From NCBI RefSeq assembly GCF_020523825.1, contig NZ_JAJALK010000021.1:1-64000 (forward strand): 64,000 nt of DNA, written 5' to 3'. Numbering within the stretch: the stretch's first letter is position 1; the number at the start of each line of letters is the position of its first letter. Made by a program: the position numbers and the translations under genes. Source of the stretch: Methylobacterium brachiatum (GTDB taxonomy: Bacteria > Pseudomonadota > Alphaproteobacteria > Rhizobiales > Beijerinckiaceae). The notes beneath the pieces were generated by a model. That model ran no database searches, was not told where the DNA came from, and worked only from the letters and a program-made list of their open reading frames with translations. This document shows, piece by piece, positions 50,076 to 59,064 of the stretch.

Positions 50076-52856
50076 ATGGACGACCTGCTTCGTGAGTTCC
50101 TGACCGAGAGCGGGGAGCACCTCGACACGGTCGATGCTGAACTGGTTCGGTTCGAACAGGATCCGAATAACCAGACGATTCTGCGGAACATCTTTCGCCT
50201 CGTCCATACGATCAAAGGAACCTGCGGGTTTCTCGGCCTGCCGCGCCTCGAAGCCTTGGCGCATGCCGCCGAGACCTTGATGGGCCGCTTCCGGGACGGC
50301 CTGCCCGCCACCTCCGAATCGGTCACGGTGATTCTCTCGACCCTGGACCGGCTCAAGGCGATCCTGGCCGATCTCGAGGCCACCGGCACCGAGCCGGCGG
50401 GCTCCGACGACGATCTCATCTCCGAGCTGGATCGCCTGGCGTCGGCCGAGCCTGAGCCCCAGGCCGCGCCCGCCCCGGCGCCCGAGCCGGTGCTGCCGGA
50501 CCCGGTCTCGCGCGAATTGAAGCCCGGCGAGGTGACCCTCGACGAGCTGGAGGCGGCCTTCCTGGCGGCCCCGGGCCCGGGCGAGGCTGACTTCGCGGCG
50601 CCGGTTTCGGCCCCCGTCGAGGCGCCGAAGGCCGAGGCTCCCAAGGTTGAGGCCCCCAAGGCCGAAGCCCCCAAGCCGGCGGCGCCCAAGGCCGTGGAGC
50701 CCAAGCCGGCGGCCCCGAAGGCCGAGCCGGCCGAGGCCGAGTCCGCCAGGGCCGAGCCCGCGGGCGACACCGAGGCCGTGGTGGCCACGGAGACCACGGC
50801 GGCCGGGAGCAAGATCCAGACGATCCGCGTGAACGTGGATACGCTCGAGCACCTGATGACCATGGTCTCGGAGCTGGTGCTGACCCGCAACCAGCTCCTC
50901 GAGATCGCCCGCCGGCACGAGGATTCGAGCTACAAGGTCCCGCTCCAGCGCCTGTCCCACGTCACGGCCGAGCTGCAGGAAGGCGTCATGAAGACGCGCA
51001 TGCAGCCGATCGGCAGCGCCTGGCAGAAGTTGCCGCGCGTCGTGCGCGACCTCTCGGCCGAACTCGGCAAGCAGATCGACCTCGTGATGGTCGGCGCCGA
51101 GACCGAGCTCGACCGGCAGGTCCTTGAGGTGATCAAGGACCCGCTGACCCACATGGTCCGCAACTCGGCCGATCACGGCCTGGAATCGACCGCCGGGCGC
51201 ATCGCGGCGGGCAAGCCGGCCCGCGGCACGATCCGTCTCGCCGCCTATCACGAGGGCGGCACGATCACGATCGAGATCGCCGACGACGGCAAGGGTCTTG
51301 ACCTCGCGGCGATCCGCAAGAAGGCGGTGGAGCGCGGGCTGGCGGCCCAGGCCGATGTCGAGCGGATGACCGACGCGCAGGTCGCCAAGTTCATCTTCGA
51401 CGCCGGGTTCTCGACCGCGGCGGCGGTCACGTCGGTGTCGGGCCGCGGCGTCGGCATGGACGTGGTCAAGACCAACATCGAGACCATCGGCGGCATCATC
51501 GACATCGCCACCACGGCGGGCCGCGGCACCACCTTCACCATCAAGATCCCGCTGACGCTGGCGATCGTGGCCGCCCTGATCGTGCGCGCCGGCGAGCATC
51601 GCTTCGCCCTGCCGCAGGTGGCCGTGCTCGAGCTGGTCCGGGTCGATGCCGGGGCCCAGCGGGTCGAGCGCATCAACGGCTCGCCGGTGCTGCGCCTGCG
51701 CGAGCGGCTGCTGCCGATCGTCTCGCTCACCGGCCTGCTCGGGCAGTCGGGCGGCCAGGGCGACGAGACGGCCCAGGCGGGCTTCGTGGTCGTGGCCCAG
51801 GTCGGGCGCGAGCGCTTCGGCATCCTGGTCGACGAGGTCTTCCACACGGAGGAAATCGTCGTGAAGCCGATGTCGGCCAAGCTCCGGCACATCCCGATGT
51901 TTGCCGGCAACACGATCCTCGGCGACGGCGCCGTGGTGCTGATCATCGATCCCAACGGCGTGGCCCGGCAGGTCGCCCAGGGGGTCCAGGGCAGCAGCGG
52001 CCACGCGGATTCCGACGCCGAGGCGGAGGCATCCGAGATGGGCGATACCAAGACCACCCTGCTGGTGTTCAAGGGCGGCCAGGGCAGCTTCAAGGCGGTG
52101 CCGCTCTCCCTGGTCACGCGCCTCGAGGAGATCGAGTGCGACAAGGTCGAGTGGCTCGGCGGCCGCCCGCTGATCCAGTACCGCGGCCGGCTGATGCCGC
52201 TGGTCCCGGCCGATCCGGCGATCACGATCCGCTCGGAAGGCACGCAGGCCCTGGTGGTGTTCTCCGACGGCGAGCGGGCGATGGGCCTCGTGGTCGACGA
52301 GATCGTCGACATCGTCGAGGAGCGCCTGGACATCGAGATCGCGGCCGACCGTTCGGACCTGATCGGCTCGGCGGTGCTGCGCGGCCGCGCCACCGACATC
52401 ATCAACATCGCCCACTTCCTGCCGCTCGCCTACGACGACTGGGCCCGCGGCCCGAAGCGGGCGGAGCAGGTCTCGACCCTGCTGCTGGTCGACGACTCGG
52501 CCTTCTTCCGCGACATGCTGAGCCCGGTGCTGAAGGCCGCGGGCTACCAGGTGATCACGGCGGCGAGCACCGATGCCGCCCTGTCGATCCTCCAGTCGGA
52601 TCCGCGGATCGAGGTCGTGGTCACCGACCTGGAAATGCCCGGCCGCAGCGGCTTCGATCTCGTCGCCGCCATGCGCAGCGGCGAGCCGCGGGTCGCCGGC
52701 CTGCCGGTGATCGGCCTCACCGGGACGGTGGGCGCCGACGCGGTGGAGCGGGCCCGGTCCCTAGCGATCACCGACCTCGTGGCCAAGTTCGACCGCAGCG
52801 GTCTGATCGCGGCCCTGGCCGAGATCAACCCCACCGCCGTCTCCCAAGCCGCCTGA
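50076..52856 (+). CDS. cheA: Hybrid chemotaxis kinase CheA with CheW-like and receiver domains
   Basis: The 926-residue core kinase has an Hpt domain with H44 (LVHTIKGTCGF), then a long Ala/Pro/Lys/Glu repeat linker (about 175-240, EAPK-type repeats). A dimerisation domain and HATPase follow (HMVRNSADHGLE, ADDGKGLD, GRGVGMDVV). After a CheW domain there is a second CheW-like region (TLLVFKGGQGSFKAVPLSLV) and a C-terminal receiver with D851 (VVTDLEMPGRSG). Most CheAs lack the terminal receiver; it may act as a phosphate sink or internal regulator. First of cheA-cheW-cheY-cheB-cheR. Confidence 0.95.
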   Translation: MDDLLREFLTESGEHLDTVDAELVRFEQDPNNQTILRNIFRLVHTIKGTCGFLGLPRLEALAHAAETLMGRFRDGLPATSESVTVILSTLDRLKAILADLEATGTEPAGSDDDLISELDRLASAEPEPQAAPAPAPEPVLPDPVSRELKPGEVTLDELEAAFLAAPGPGEADFAAPVSAPVEAPKAEAPKVEAPKAEAPKPAAPKAVEPKPAAPKAEPAEAESARAEPAGDTEAVVATETTAAGSKIQTIRVNVDTLEHLMTMVSELVLTRNQLLEIARRHEDSSYKVPLQRLSHVTAELQEGVMKTRMQPIGSAWQKLPRVVRDLSAELGKQIDLVMVGAETELDRQVLEVIKDPLTHMVRNSADHGLESTAGRIAAGKPARGTIRLAAYHEGGTITIEIADDGKGLDLAAIRKKAVERGLAAQADVERMTDAQVAKFIFDAGFSTAAAVTSVSGRGVGMDVVKTNIETIGGIIDIATTAGRGTTFTIKIPLTLAIVAALIVRAGEHRFALPQVAVLELVRVDAGAQRVERINGSPVLRLRERLLPIVSLTGLLGQSGGQGDETAQAGFVVVAQVGRERFGILVDEVFHTEEIVVKPMSAKLRHIPMFAGNTILGDGAVVLIIDPNGVARQVAQGVQGSSGHADSDAEAEASEMGDTKTTLLVFKGGQGSFKAVPLSLVTRLEEIECDKVEWLGGRPLIQYRGRLMPLVPADPAITIRSEGTQALVVFSDGERAMGLVVDEIVDIVEERLDIEIAADRSDLIGSAVLRGRATDIINIAHFLPLAYDDWARGPKRAEQVSTLLLVDDSAFFRDMLSPVLKAAGYQVITAASTDAALSILQSDPRIEVVVTDLEMPGRSGFDLVAAMRSGEPRVAGLPVIGLTGTVGADAVERARSLAITDLVAKFDRSGLIAALAEINPTAVSQAA

Positions 52857-52901
52857 TCCCGGCTCAGCCCGCCATACGACGATCGAATCCGGAGAGTTCT
52901 G

Positions 52902-53393
52902 ATGCAGGCTGCCAATGCCAACGGCGCCGAGACCGGCCCAACCGACGACTACGTCACCGTCTTCGTGGGCGACACCCTGTTCGGCCTGGCGATCGAGCGG
53001 GTCCACGACGTGTTCGTCCCCTCGGGCGTGACGCCGGTGCCCCTGGCGCCGTCCGAGATCGTCGGCCTGCTCAACCTGCGCGGACGCGTGGTCACCGCCG
53101 TGTGCCTGCGCCGGCGCCTGGGTATGCCCGACGCCGAGACCCAGGACGACAAGGCCAATCCCAAGATGGCGATCGGCCTCGAGCAGGGCGGCGAGACCTT
53201 CGCACTCGTGGTCGACGGCGTCGGCGAGGTGCTGAAGCTCGGCACCGACAGCCGCGAGGCGGTTCCGATCAACCTGGATCCGCGCTGGCGCAACCTCGCC
53301 ACCTGCGTCCACCGCCTCGACGGTCGCCTCCTGGTGATCCTCGACGTGGACGCGCTTCTCGGCTTCAGCGCTGCCGGCGCGAAGGCGGCGTAA
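52902..53393 (+). CDS. cheW: Chemotaxis coupling protein CheW
   Basis: The 163-residue single CheW domain links chemoreceptors to CheA. Conserved SH3-like features include VFVGDTLFGLAIERVHDVFV, IVGLLNLRGRVVTAVCLR and LVVDGVGEVLKL. Length is normal. Located 45 bp after cheA and 11 bp before cheY on the same strand. Confidence 0.95.
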   Translation: MQAANANGAETGPTDDYVTVFVGDTLFGLAIERVHDVFVPSGVTPVPLAPSEIVGLLNLRGRVVTAVCLRRRLGMPDAETQDDKANPKMAIGLEQGGETFALVVDGVGEVLKLGTDSREAVPINLDPRWRNLATCVHRLDGRLLVILDVDALLGFSAAGAKAA

Positions 53394-53404
53394 GGAGAGG
53401 AGGG

Positions 53405-53797
53405 ATGAAAGCGCCACACGAGACGACCTGCCTGGTGGTCGACGATTCCGCGGTGATCCGGAAGGTCGCGCGGCGGATCATCGAGGCCCTGGGCATGAAT
53501 GTGAGCGAGGCGGAGGACGGCAGCGCCGCCCTCGAAGTCTGCGCCGCCAGCATGCCGGACGCAATCCTGCTCGATTGGAACATGCCGAACATGGACGGCT
53601 ACACCTTCCTCCAGGCGCTCAGGCGGAGCGAGGGGGGCACGACGCCGAAGGTCCTGTTCTGCACCACCGAGAATGATGTCGGGGCGATCGCCCGGGCCCT
53701 CCGGGCCGGGGCCGACGAATACATCATGAAGCCCTTCGACCGCGATATCCTCGCGGCCAAGCTCGAACAGGTCGGCCTCGTCGCCGACGCCGCCTGA
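53405..53797 (+). CDS. cheY: Chemotaxis response regulator CheY
   Basis: The 130-residue single-domain receiver has acidic pair VVDDSAV, phosphoacceptor D57 (LLDWNMPNMDG), T88 (LFCTTEN) and K109 (YIMKPF). It is phosphorylated by CheA and acts on the flagellar motor or another output. GGAG lies before the ATG (53405). It is in frame order within the che operon. Confidence 0.95.
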   Translation: MKAPHETTCLVVDDSAVIRKVARRIIEALGMNVSEAEDGSAALEVCAASMPDAILLDWNMPNMDGYTFLQALRRSEGGTTPKVLFCTTENDVGAIARALRAGADEYIMKPFDRDILAAKLEQVGLVADAA

Positions 53798-53843
53798 CTT
53801 CGACGCCGACATCATCCAAGACCCAGTACCCGAGGCAATCATC

Positions 53844-55037
53844 ATGGCCCTGAGCCCCGCGGTCGTCCCACTCCGCAGTCCGCCTGCGCAATCCACGACC
53901 TCCGCCGCGGCTCCGATCCGGGTGCTGATCGCCGATGATTCCGCCGTCGTGCGCGGCCTCGTCGCCCGCTGGATCACCGAGGCCGGGTTCGAGGTCGCCG
54001 GCACCGCCTCCAACGGCCGCATCGCCCTGGAGATGATGGCCAAGCACGATCCGGACGTCGTGCTGCTCGACATCGAGATGCCGGAGCTCGACGGCACGAC
54101 GGCGCTGCCGCGCATGCTCGCGATGAGCCCGAATCTCCAAGTCGTGATGATGTCGACGCTGACCACGCGGAACGCCGACATCTCCCTGAAATGCCTCGCG
54201 CTCGGGGCCGTGGACTACCTCGCCAAGCCCGAGAGCAACCGCGGCGTCACCACCTCGGAGACCTTCCGGGTCGAGCTGATCGAGCGGGTGCGGGTGTTCG
54301 GCGCCGCCCGGGCTCGCGCCCGGCGTCCGGCCGGCGCCCCGGGGACCGCACCGGCCCCCGCCCACGCGGCCCCCGCGCTGGCGCCCGCCGCGCCTTCACC
54401 GCGGCCGCCCACCCCGTTCACCCTCCGGCCGAAGGTCCGCAACCGGACCCAGCCCCGTGCCCTGCTGATCGGCTCCTCGACCGGCGGGCCCCGCGCGGTG
54501 GGCGAGATGCTGGAGGGGATCGGCGCCGCCGCCCTGCGCCGCGTGCCGGTGCTGATCGTGCAGCACATGCCGCCGATCTTCACCGCCGTGTTCGCCGAGC
54601 ACCTCTCCACCCGCACCGGGCTGCGCGCCGCCGAGGGCAAGGCCGACGAGCGCCTGGAGGCGGGCCGGATCTACGTGGCGCCGGGCGGGCGCCATATGGG
54701 GCTGGTGGCCGGGCCCAACGGGCCCACGATCCGCCTCACCGACGGGCCGCCGGTGAATTTCTGCCGCCCCGCCGTGGACGTGCTGTTCAAGGACGCGGCC
54801 GTGGTGTTCGGCGCCGCCACCGCGACGGTGATCCTCACCGGCATGGGCTCGGACGGCACCAACGGCGCCCGCGCGCTCACCGACGCGGGCGGCCCGGTCC
54901 TCGCCCAGGACGAGGCGACCAGCACCGTCTGGGGCATGCCCGGCAGCGTCGCCCGGGCCGGCCTTGCCGAGGCCGTGCTGCCACTCCCCGAACTCGCGAC
55001 GGCGCTGCGCGCCCTGATCACGGGGCAGCCGTCATGA
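53844..55037 (+). CDS. cheB: Chemoreceptor methylesterase CheB
   Basis: The 397-residue protein has an N-terminal receiver (IADDSAVVRGL, D76 in LLDIEMPELDG), a long Ala/Pro linker (about 150-195), and a C-terminal methylesterase/deamidase. The catalytic residues are in IGSSTGGPRAV (Ser), VQHMPP (His) and GMGSDGTNGA (Asp). It resets receptor methylation in adaptation. Its stop overlaps the cheR start by 4 bp. Confidence 0.96.
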   Translation: MALSPAVVPLRSPPAQSTTSAAAPIRVLIADDSAVVRGLVARWITEAGFEVAGTASNGRIALEMMAKHDPDVVLLDIEMPELDGTTALPRMLAMSPNLQVVMMSTLTTRNADISLKCLALGAVDYLAKPESNRGVTTSETFRVELIERVRVFGAARARARRPAGAPGTAPAPAHAAPALAPAAPSPRPPTPFTLRPKVRNRTQPRALLIGSSTGGPRAVGEMLEGIGAAALRRVPVLIVQHMPPIFTAVFAEHLSTRTGLRAAEGKADERLEAGRIYVAPGGRHMGLVAGPNGPTIRLTDGPPVNFCRPAVDVLFKDAAVVFGAATATVILTGMGSDGTNGARALTDAGGPVLAQDEATSTVWGMPGSVARAGLAEAVLPLPELATALRALITGQPS

Positions 55038-55900
55038 CCGAGCTCGAGTTCGAATACCTGCGCACCTTCCTCAAGCAGCGCTCCGGCCTCGCGCTGACCG
55101 CGGAGAAGCGCTACCTCGTCGAGAGCCGGCTGACCCCGGTCTGCCGCCGCTTCAATCTCGCCGCCCTGGGCGACCTGATCGGCGCGCTCAAGCTCGGCCA
55201 GGACGGGGCGATCGAGCGCGCCGTGGTCGAGGCGATGACCACGAACGAGACCTTCTTCTTCCGCGACCGCATCCCGTTCGACCTGTTCCGCGACACGATC
55301 CTGCCGGAGGCCCTGGCGCGCAACGCCAGCAAGCGCCGGCTGCGGATCTGGTGCGCGGCGGCGTCCACCGGCCAGGAGCCCTATTCCCTGGCCATGCTGC
55401 TGCAGGAGGCCGGGCCCAAGCTCGCTGGGTGGCAGGTCGAGATCGTGGCCACCGACCTGTCCACCGAGGTGATCGAGAAGGCCAAGCTCGGCCTCTACAG
55501 CCACTTCGAGGTGCAGCGCGGCCTGCCGGTGCAGTGGCTGATCAAGTACTTCACCCAGATCGGCGAGCAGTGGCAGATCGCCCAGAGCCTGCGCTCCATG
55601 GTGGATTACCGTCAGCTCAACCTGCTGCACAGCTTCACGTCCCTCGGCCAGTTCGACGTGATCTACTGCCGCAACGTGCTGATCTACTTCGACGCGCCGA
55701 CCAAGTCGGACGTGCTGGCCCGGCTCGCCGCCCAGCTCGCGCCGGGGGGCGCCCTCCTGCTCGGGGCGGCCGAGACGGTGATCGGCCTGACCGACCGGCT
55801 CAGCCCGAACCCGAAGCAGCGCGGCCTCTACGGCCATGCCGAACCGGTGGGCCGCACGCCCGAGATGGCCGCACCCATGCGTGTCGCCGCCGGCGTCTGA
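55034..55900 (+). CDS. cheR: Chemoreceptor methyltransferase CheR
   Basis: The 288-residue SAM-dependent methyltransferase methylates glutamates of chemoreceptors. It has the N-terminal helical domain, MTTNETFFFRD, SAM motif IWCAAASTGQEPYSLAML, and FDVIYCRNVLIYFD. Translationally coupled to cheB (ATGA). A GC-rich hairpin follows the stop. The last 25 residues are variable. Confidence 0.96.
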   Translation: MTELEFEYLRTFLKQRSGLALTAEKRYLVESRLTPVCRRFNLAALGDLIGALKLGQDGAIERAVVEAMTTNETFFFRDRIPFDLFRDTILPEALARNASKRRLRIWCAAASTGQEPYSLAMLLQEAGPKLAGWQVEIVATDLSTEVIEKAKLGLYSHFEVQRGLPVQWLIKYFTQIGEQWQIAQSLRSMVDYRQLNLLHSFTSLGQFDVIYCRNVLIYFDAPTKSDVLARLAAQLAPGGALLLGAAETVIGLTDRLSPNPKQRGLYGHAEPVGRTPEMAAPMRVAAGV

Positions 55901-55914
55901 GCGCCCAGCCCGCC

Positions 55915-55941
55915 GCCGGTCCGAGCCGCGTTCGGACCGGC
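55915..55941 (+). terminator. Hairpin after the che operon
   Basis: Perfect 10-bp arms GCCGGTCCGA / TCGGACCGGC with a 7-nt loop start 15 bp after the cheR stop. There is no T-tract, so it may need Rho or only protect the transcript end. Confidence 0.45.
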
Positions 55942-56080
55942 AGCCGTTCCACGTCCCGATCGACGCCCCATCGTCGGGCGCATCGCCCGCCTGCGCGCGC
56001 CGGGGTCGACCGTGGCCGAGTGAGACGGCATCACGGACCTGACAGGACCGGCGGACGGCCGGACGGCCAGGAGACACGGC

Positions 56081-57097
56081 ATGGCGGCAGGACACGGGGC
56101 GGGATTGCCCAAGGTCGCGTTCATCGGCACCGGCGGGACGATCTCGTCCCTCGGGCGCGATGCGCTCGACATCCTCGACTACACCGCCACCGACCGCCGC
56201 CTGGAAGCGGGCGCGATCCTGGACGCGGTCCCGGAACTGTCCGCGGTCGCCACCGTGGTCCCGGTGCCGTTCCGGGCGGTCCCGAGCCCGGCGATCGGGT
56301 TCGCCGAGTGGCGCGACCTCGTCCTGCTGTGCGAGCGGACCGCCGCCGCGCATCCGGATCTCGCCGGCATCGTCATCGGGCACGGCACCGCCACTCTGGA
56401 GGAGACCGCCTACGCGCTCAGCCTCACGCTGACGGTGGACCTGCCGGTGGTTCTCGTCGGCTCGCAGCGGCCGATGAGCGCCCTGTCCACCGACGCGAAG
56501 CTCAATCTCGTGGCGGCGATCCGCACCGCCGCCGCGCCGGCCTCCCGCGGCCGGGGCGTGCTGGTGGTGCTCAACGACGAGATCCAGGCTGCCCGCGAGG
56601 TGACCAAGACCTCGGTGGCCCGGCTGCAGACCTTCCGGACCCCGGATTTCGGCGTGCTCGGCCAGGTCGACGGCGACAGCGTCCGGTACTACCGCCGCTC
56701 CGAGCGGGCCCACGCGCCCGGCACCCCGTTCGATATCCGGACGCTGCCCGCCCTGCCGCGGGTCGACGTGTGCTACGGCTACGCCGATGCCGACGGCACC
56801 GCGGTGCGGGCGTTCCGGCAGGCGGGGGCGCGCGGCCTGGTCGCGGCCGGGCTCGCCCCGGGCATGATGCCGCCGGCCGAGGCCGACGCCTTGGAGGAGG
56901 CCGCGGCAGCGGGCATCCCGGTGGTGATGTCGACGCGGGCCGGCAGCGGGGTCGTGCCGCTGACCACGCGCCTGCGCACCCGCGGCATCCTCAGTGCCGA
57001 CAACCTGACCCCGCAGAAGGCCCGGATCCTGCTCGCCCTGGCTCTGACCGTCACGACGGAGCCCGAGGCGGTCGCGCGCCTCTTCGCGACCTACTGA
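56081..57097 (+). CDS. Asparaginase-family protein with HGTAT variant
   Basis: The 338-residue protein matches the bacterial L-asparaginase fold: FIGTGGTISS with the nucleophilic Thr (T20), VLVGSQRPMSALSTDA, and the Lys of REVTKTSV. The second signature reads GHGTATLEETAY. Classical enzymes have HGTDT there, with the Asp part of the Thr-Asp-Lys triad; here position 104 is Ala. I recall homologues with this change among alphaproteobacteria, so it may be a subfamily with another substrate or mechanism. No signal peptide, so cytosolic. The next gene follows after 5 bp. Confidence 0.82.
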   Translation: MAAGHGAGLPKVAFIGTGGTISSLGRDALDILDYTATDRRLEAGAILDAVPELSAVATVVPVPFRAVPSPAIGFAEWRDLVLLCERTAAAHPDLAGIVIGHGTATLEETAYALSLTLTVDLPVVLVGSQRPMSALSTDAKLNLVAAIRTAAAPASRGRGVLVVLNDEIQAAREVTKTSVARLQTFRTPDFGVLGQVDGDSVRYYRRSERAHAPGTPFDIRTLPALPRVDVCYGYADADGTAVRAFRQAGARGLVAAGLAPGMMPPAEADALEEAAAAGIPVVMSTRAGSGVVPLTTRLRTRGILSADNLTPQKARILLALALTVTTEPEAVARLFATY

Positions 57098-57102
57098 CCC
57101 CG

Positions 57103-57633
57103 ATGCCCCTGATCGATCCCGCCCGGTCCCTCCTCCTCGTCATCGACATCCAGGTCCGGCTGATGCCGGCCATCGCGGATGGCGCCGGAGTGATCGCCAA
57201 CACGGACCGCCTGATCGCGGCGGCCAAGCTGCTGGACGTGCCTGTCCTGTTCACCGAGCAGAATGCCGGCGGGCTCGGGCCGACCGTGCCGGAGCTCGCC
57301 CCGGAACCCGGGGCGGCCTTCGCGAAGATGAGCTTCGGCGCCGCCCAGGCGCCGGGCTTCCTCGACCGGATCGGGGACCGCGACCTCGTGGTGGCGGGCT
57401 GCGAGGCGCATATCTGCGTGCTGCAGACGGTGCTCGGGCTCCGGGAGGCCGGGCGGCGCGCCAGCGTGGTGGCGGATGCGGTCGGCTCGCGCCGGCCCGA
57501 GAGCCGCGCCGCCGGCCTCGCCCGGATGGCGGCCCATGGGGCCGAGATCGTCACCACCGAGATGGTGGTGTTCGAGTGGCTCGGCACCGCCCGGCACCCG
57601 CGCTTCCGCGAGGCGGTCAAGCTGATCAAGTGA
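57103..57633 (+). CDS. Isochorismatase-like cysteine hydrolase
   Basis: The 176-residue hydrolase has the family triad: D15 (LVIDIQ), K75 (FAKMSFG) and C105 (GCEAHICVLQ). The cis-peptide-containing GCEAHICV segment is typical of the YcaC-like branch. Substrates in this group are amides or related small molecules. It starts 5 bp after the asparaginase-like gene, so the two are co-expressed and might act in one amide-degradation route. Confidence 0.85.
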   Translation: MPLIDPARSLLLVIDIQVRLMPAIADGAGVIANTDRLIAAAKLLDVPVLFTEQNAGGLGPTVPELAPEPGAAFAKMSFGAAQAPGFLDRIGDRDLVVAGCEAHICVLQTVLGLREAGRRASVVADAVGSRRPESRAAGLARMAAHGAEIVTTEMVVFEWLGTARHPRFREAVKLIK

Positions 57634-57639
57634 CCTTGC

Positions 57640-58239
57640 TCAGCCGCCGTCGAGGGCCGCCCGGGTGCGGGCATCGGTGCCGATATCGTCCGGCCCCTCA
57701 AGACCCAGGACCTCGATCAGCCGCAGGCGGGCGCGGCTGACCCGGCTCTTGATCGTGCCGACCGCGACGCCGCAGATCGCGGCCGCCTCCTCGTAGGTGA
57801 AGCTCTGGGCCCCGACCAGAACCAGCGCCTCCCGCTGGGCATGGGGCAGGCGGTTCAGGGCGGACTGGAACTGCGCCATCTCCATCCGGACTTCCTGTTC
57901 CGGCAAGGAGGTCAGCTTGCCGGCGAGCACGCCGTCGGCATCCTCCACCTCGCGCTTGCGCTTGCGCTGCTCCGAGTAGAACAGGTTGCGCAGGATCGTG
58001 AACAGCCAGGCCGTGAGGTTGGTCCCCCGCCGGAAGCTGCCGGCATTGACCCAGGCGCGCACCAGCGTGTCCTGCACGAGGTCGTCCGAGCGGTCGAGGT
58101 CGTAGGTCAGCGAGAACGCGAAGGCGCGCAGCGCCGGGATCGCCCCGAGCAGGAGATCGCGCATCTCGGCATCGACGCCCTGGGGCGGTGGCGGCCCGGA
58201 ATTGCTGCCGGCGGGAGCGGCTTGGGTCATCATCATCAT
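57640..58239 (-). CDS. ecfG: EcfG-type general stress sigma factor
   Basis: The 199-residue ECF sigma factor of the EcfG (ECF15) group has region 2 with YDLDRSDDLVQDTLVRAWVN and RRGTNLTAWLFTILRNLFYS. Region 4 is RLPHAQREALVLVGAQSFTY, then VAVGTIKSRVSRARLRL. It directs RNA polymerase to GGAAC-CGTT promoters in general stress. The ATG at 58239 overlaps the nepR stop (ATGA). Candidate target promoters occur in the island at 25805, 27095 and 30214. Confidence 0.88.
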   Translation of the reverse strand: MMMMTQAAPAGSNSGPPPPQGVDAEMRDLLLGAIPALRAFAFSLTYDLDRSDDLVQDTLVRAWVNAGSFRRGTNLTAWLFTILRNLFYSEQRKRKREVEDADGVLAGKLTSLPEQEVRMEMAQFQSALNRLPHAQREALVLVGAQSFTYEEAAAICGVAVGTIKSRVSRARLRLIEVLGLEGPDDIGTDARTRAALDGG

Positions 58240-58511
58240 CGCGGAGCCTCCGTGTCGGAGCATGCGGCGAGGTCGTCGATCAGCGTCCGGAGCCGCTCCG
58301 GGATCGGCAGGGCCAGAACATCGGCGTAGTGCAGGCGCAGGCCGCGCCCGATCCGGGCCCGGGCCGCGTCGTTGATCGGCCGGCGCCCGTGCGCCGGCCC
58401 TGCGGCCGCGCCATCGGGCACGGGGGCATCGCCGCCCGCCAGCGCCAGCCCGTCCCCGGCCGCGTCTCCGGCGGCGCGCGTCACCGTCCGCCCGTCCTTG
58501 CCCTGGCTCAT
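58236..58511 (-). CDS. nepR: NepR anti-sigma factor
   Basis: The 91-residue protein has a low-complexity N-terminus (1-45) and the NepR core INDAARARIGRGLRLHYADV then IPERLRTLIDDLAA, two helices that clamp EcfG. Under stress, phosphorylated PhyR binds NepR and frees the sigma factor. It overlaps ecfG by 4 bp, so anti-sigma and sigma are made in step. No phyR gene is adjacent in this window. Confidence 0.82.
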   Translation of the reverse strand: MSQGKDGRTVTRAAGDAAGDGLALAGGDAPVPDGAAAGPAHGRRPINDAARARIGRGLRLHYADVLALPIPERLRTLIDDLAACSDTEAPR

Positions 58512-59064
58512 GATTGCGCCCCGACCATCGGCGACGCGGCCCGAGGGGCCGGCGCCCCGCCGCCCGGTCTCGCGACCCGCCCGACGGAGACGCGATTCAT
58601 CGCCTTCCGGCGGCGCTGGTAGGCGCGACGGATTTAATCGGTTCTGAATTTCACATTCATCAAATCTTAATGTCGGTATTCGTCAGCTCGACGGTAATTT
58701 TTTGACGGTTATTTCAGATACAAACCAGAAATACTTATCTGAGCTTGGCCGTAAGCCAGGATCGCGCGCGGGGGCTGAACGAAGGCTGAGCGCAAAGACC
58801 CGAAGGCCCGATCCGCGCAGGCCGCGGACCGGTCCACGCGCGATTGGTCGGGGCGGAGCCCGTCGGATTGCCGACGCTGGGGCTGCGCGACCGATCCTGG
58901 CCGCCGAAGGCTCGACGGGTATTCGGATGATGGCGCCGTTGGAGAGGATCCGACTCGTCGGACCGCTCAGCTGAAACATTGATCGATCGATATCACGCGT
59001 TGCGAAAGACGCGCCGCTGTCCGGCAGGTTCGGGGGCGGGCCCAAGTCGAGGGGCTGGATTCGA
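58512..59064. promoter_or_regulatory. 553-bp intergenic region upstream of nepR-ecfG
   Basis: No gene was recognised. The part 58635-58745 is AT-rich and contains the inverted repeat TCAGATA (58714-58720) / TATCTGA (58736-58742). Similar direct repeats lie at 58689-58697 and 58703-58711 (CGACGGTAA, TGACGGTTA). This is the likely promoter region of nepR-ecfG; no GGAAC-CGTT self-promoter was seen in it. Confidence 0.4.

Noticed and set aside
49899..52415. 838-codon minus-strand frame
   Set aside because: It is antisense to chpT and cheA. Composition is repetitive (Leu/Gly/Asp/Arg) and no domain is visible.
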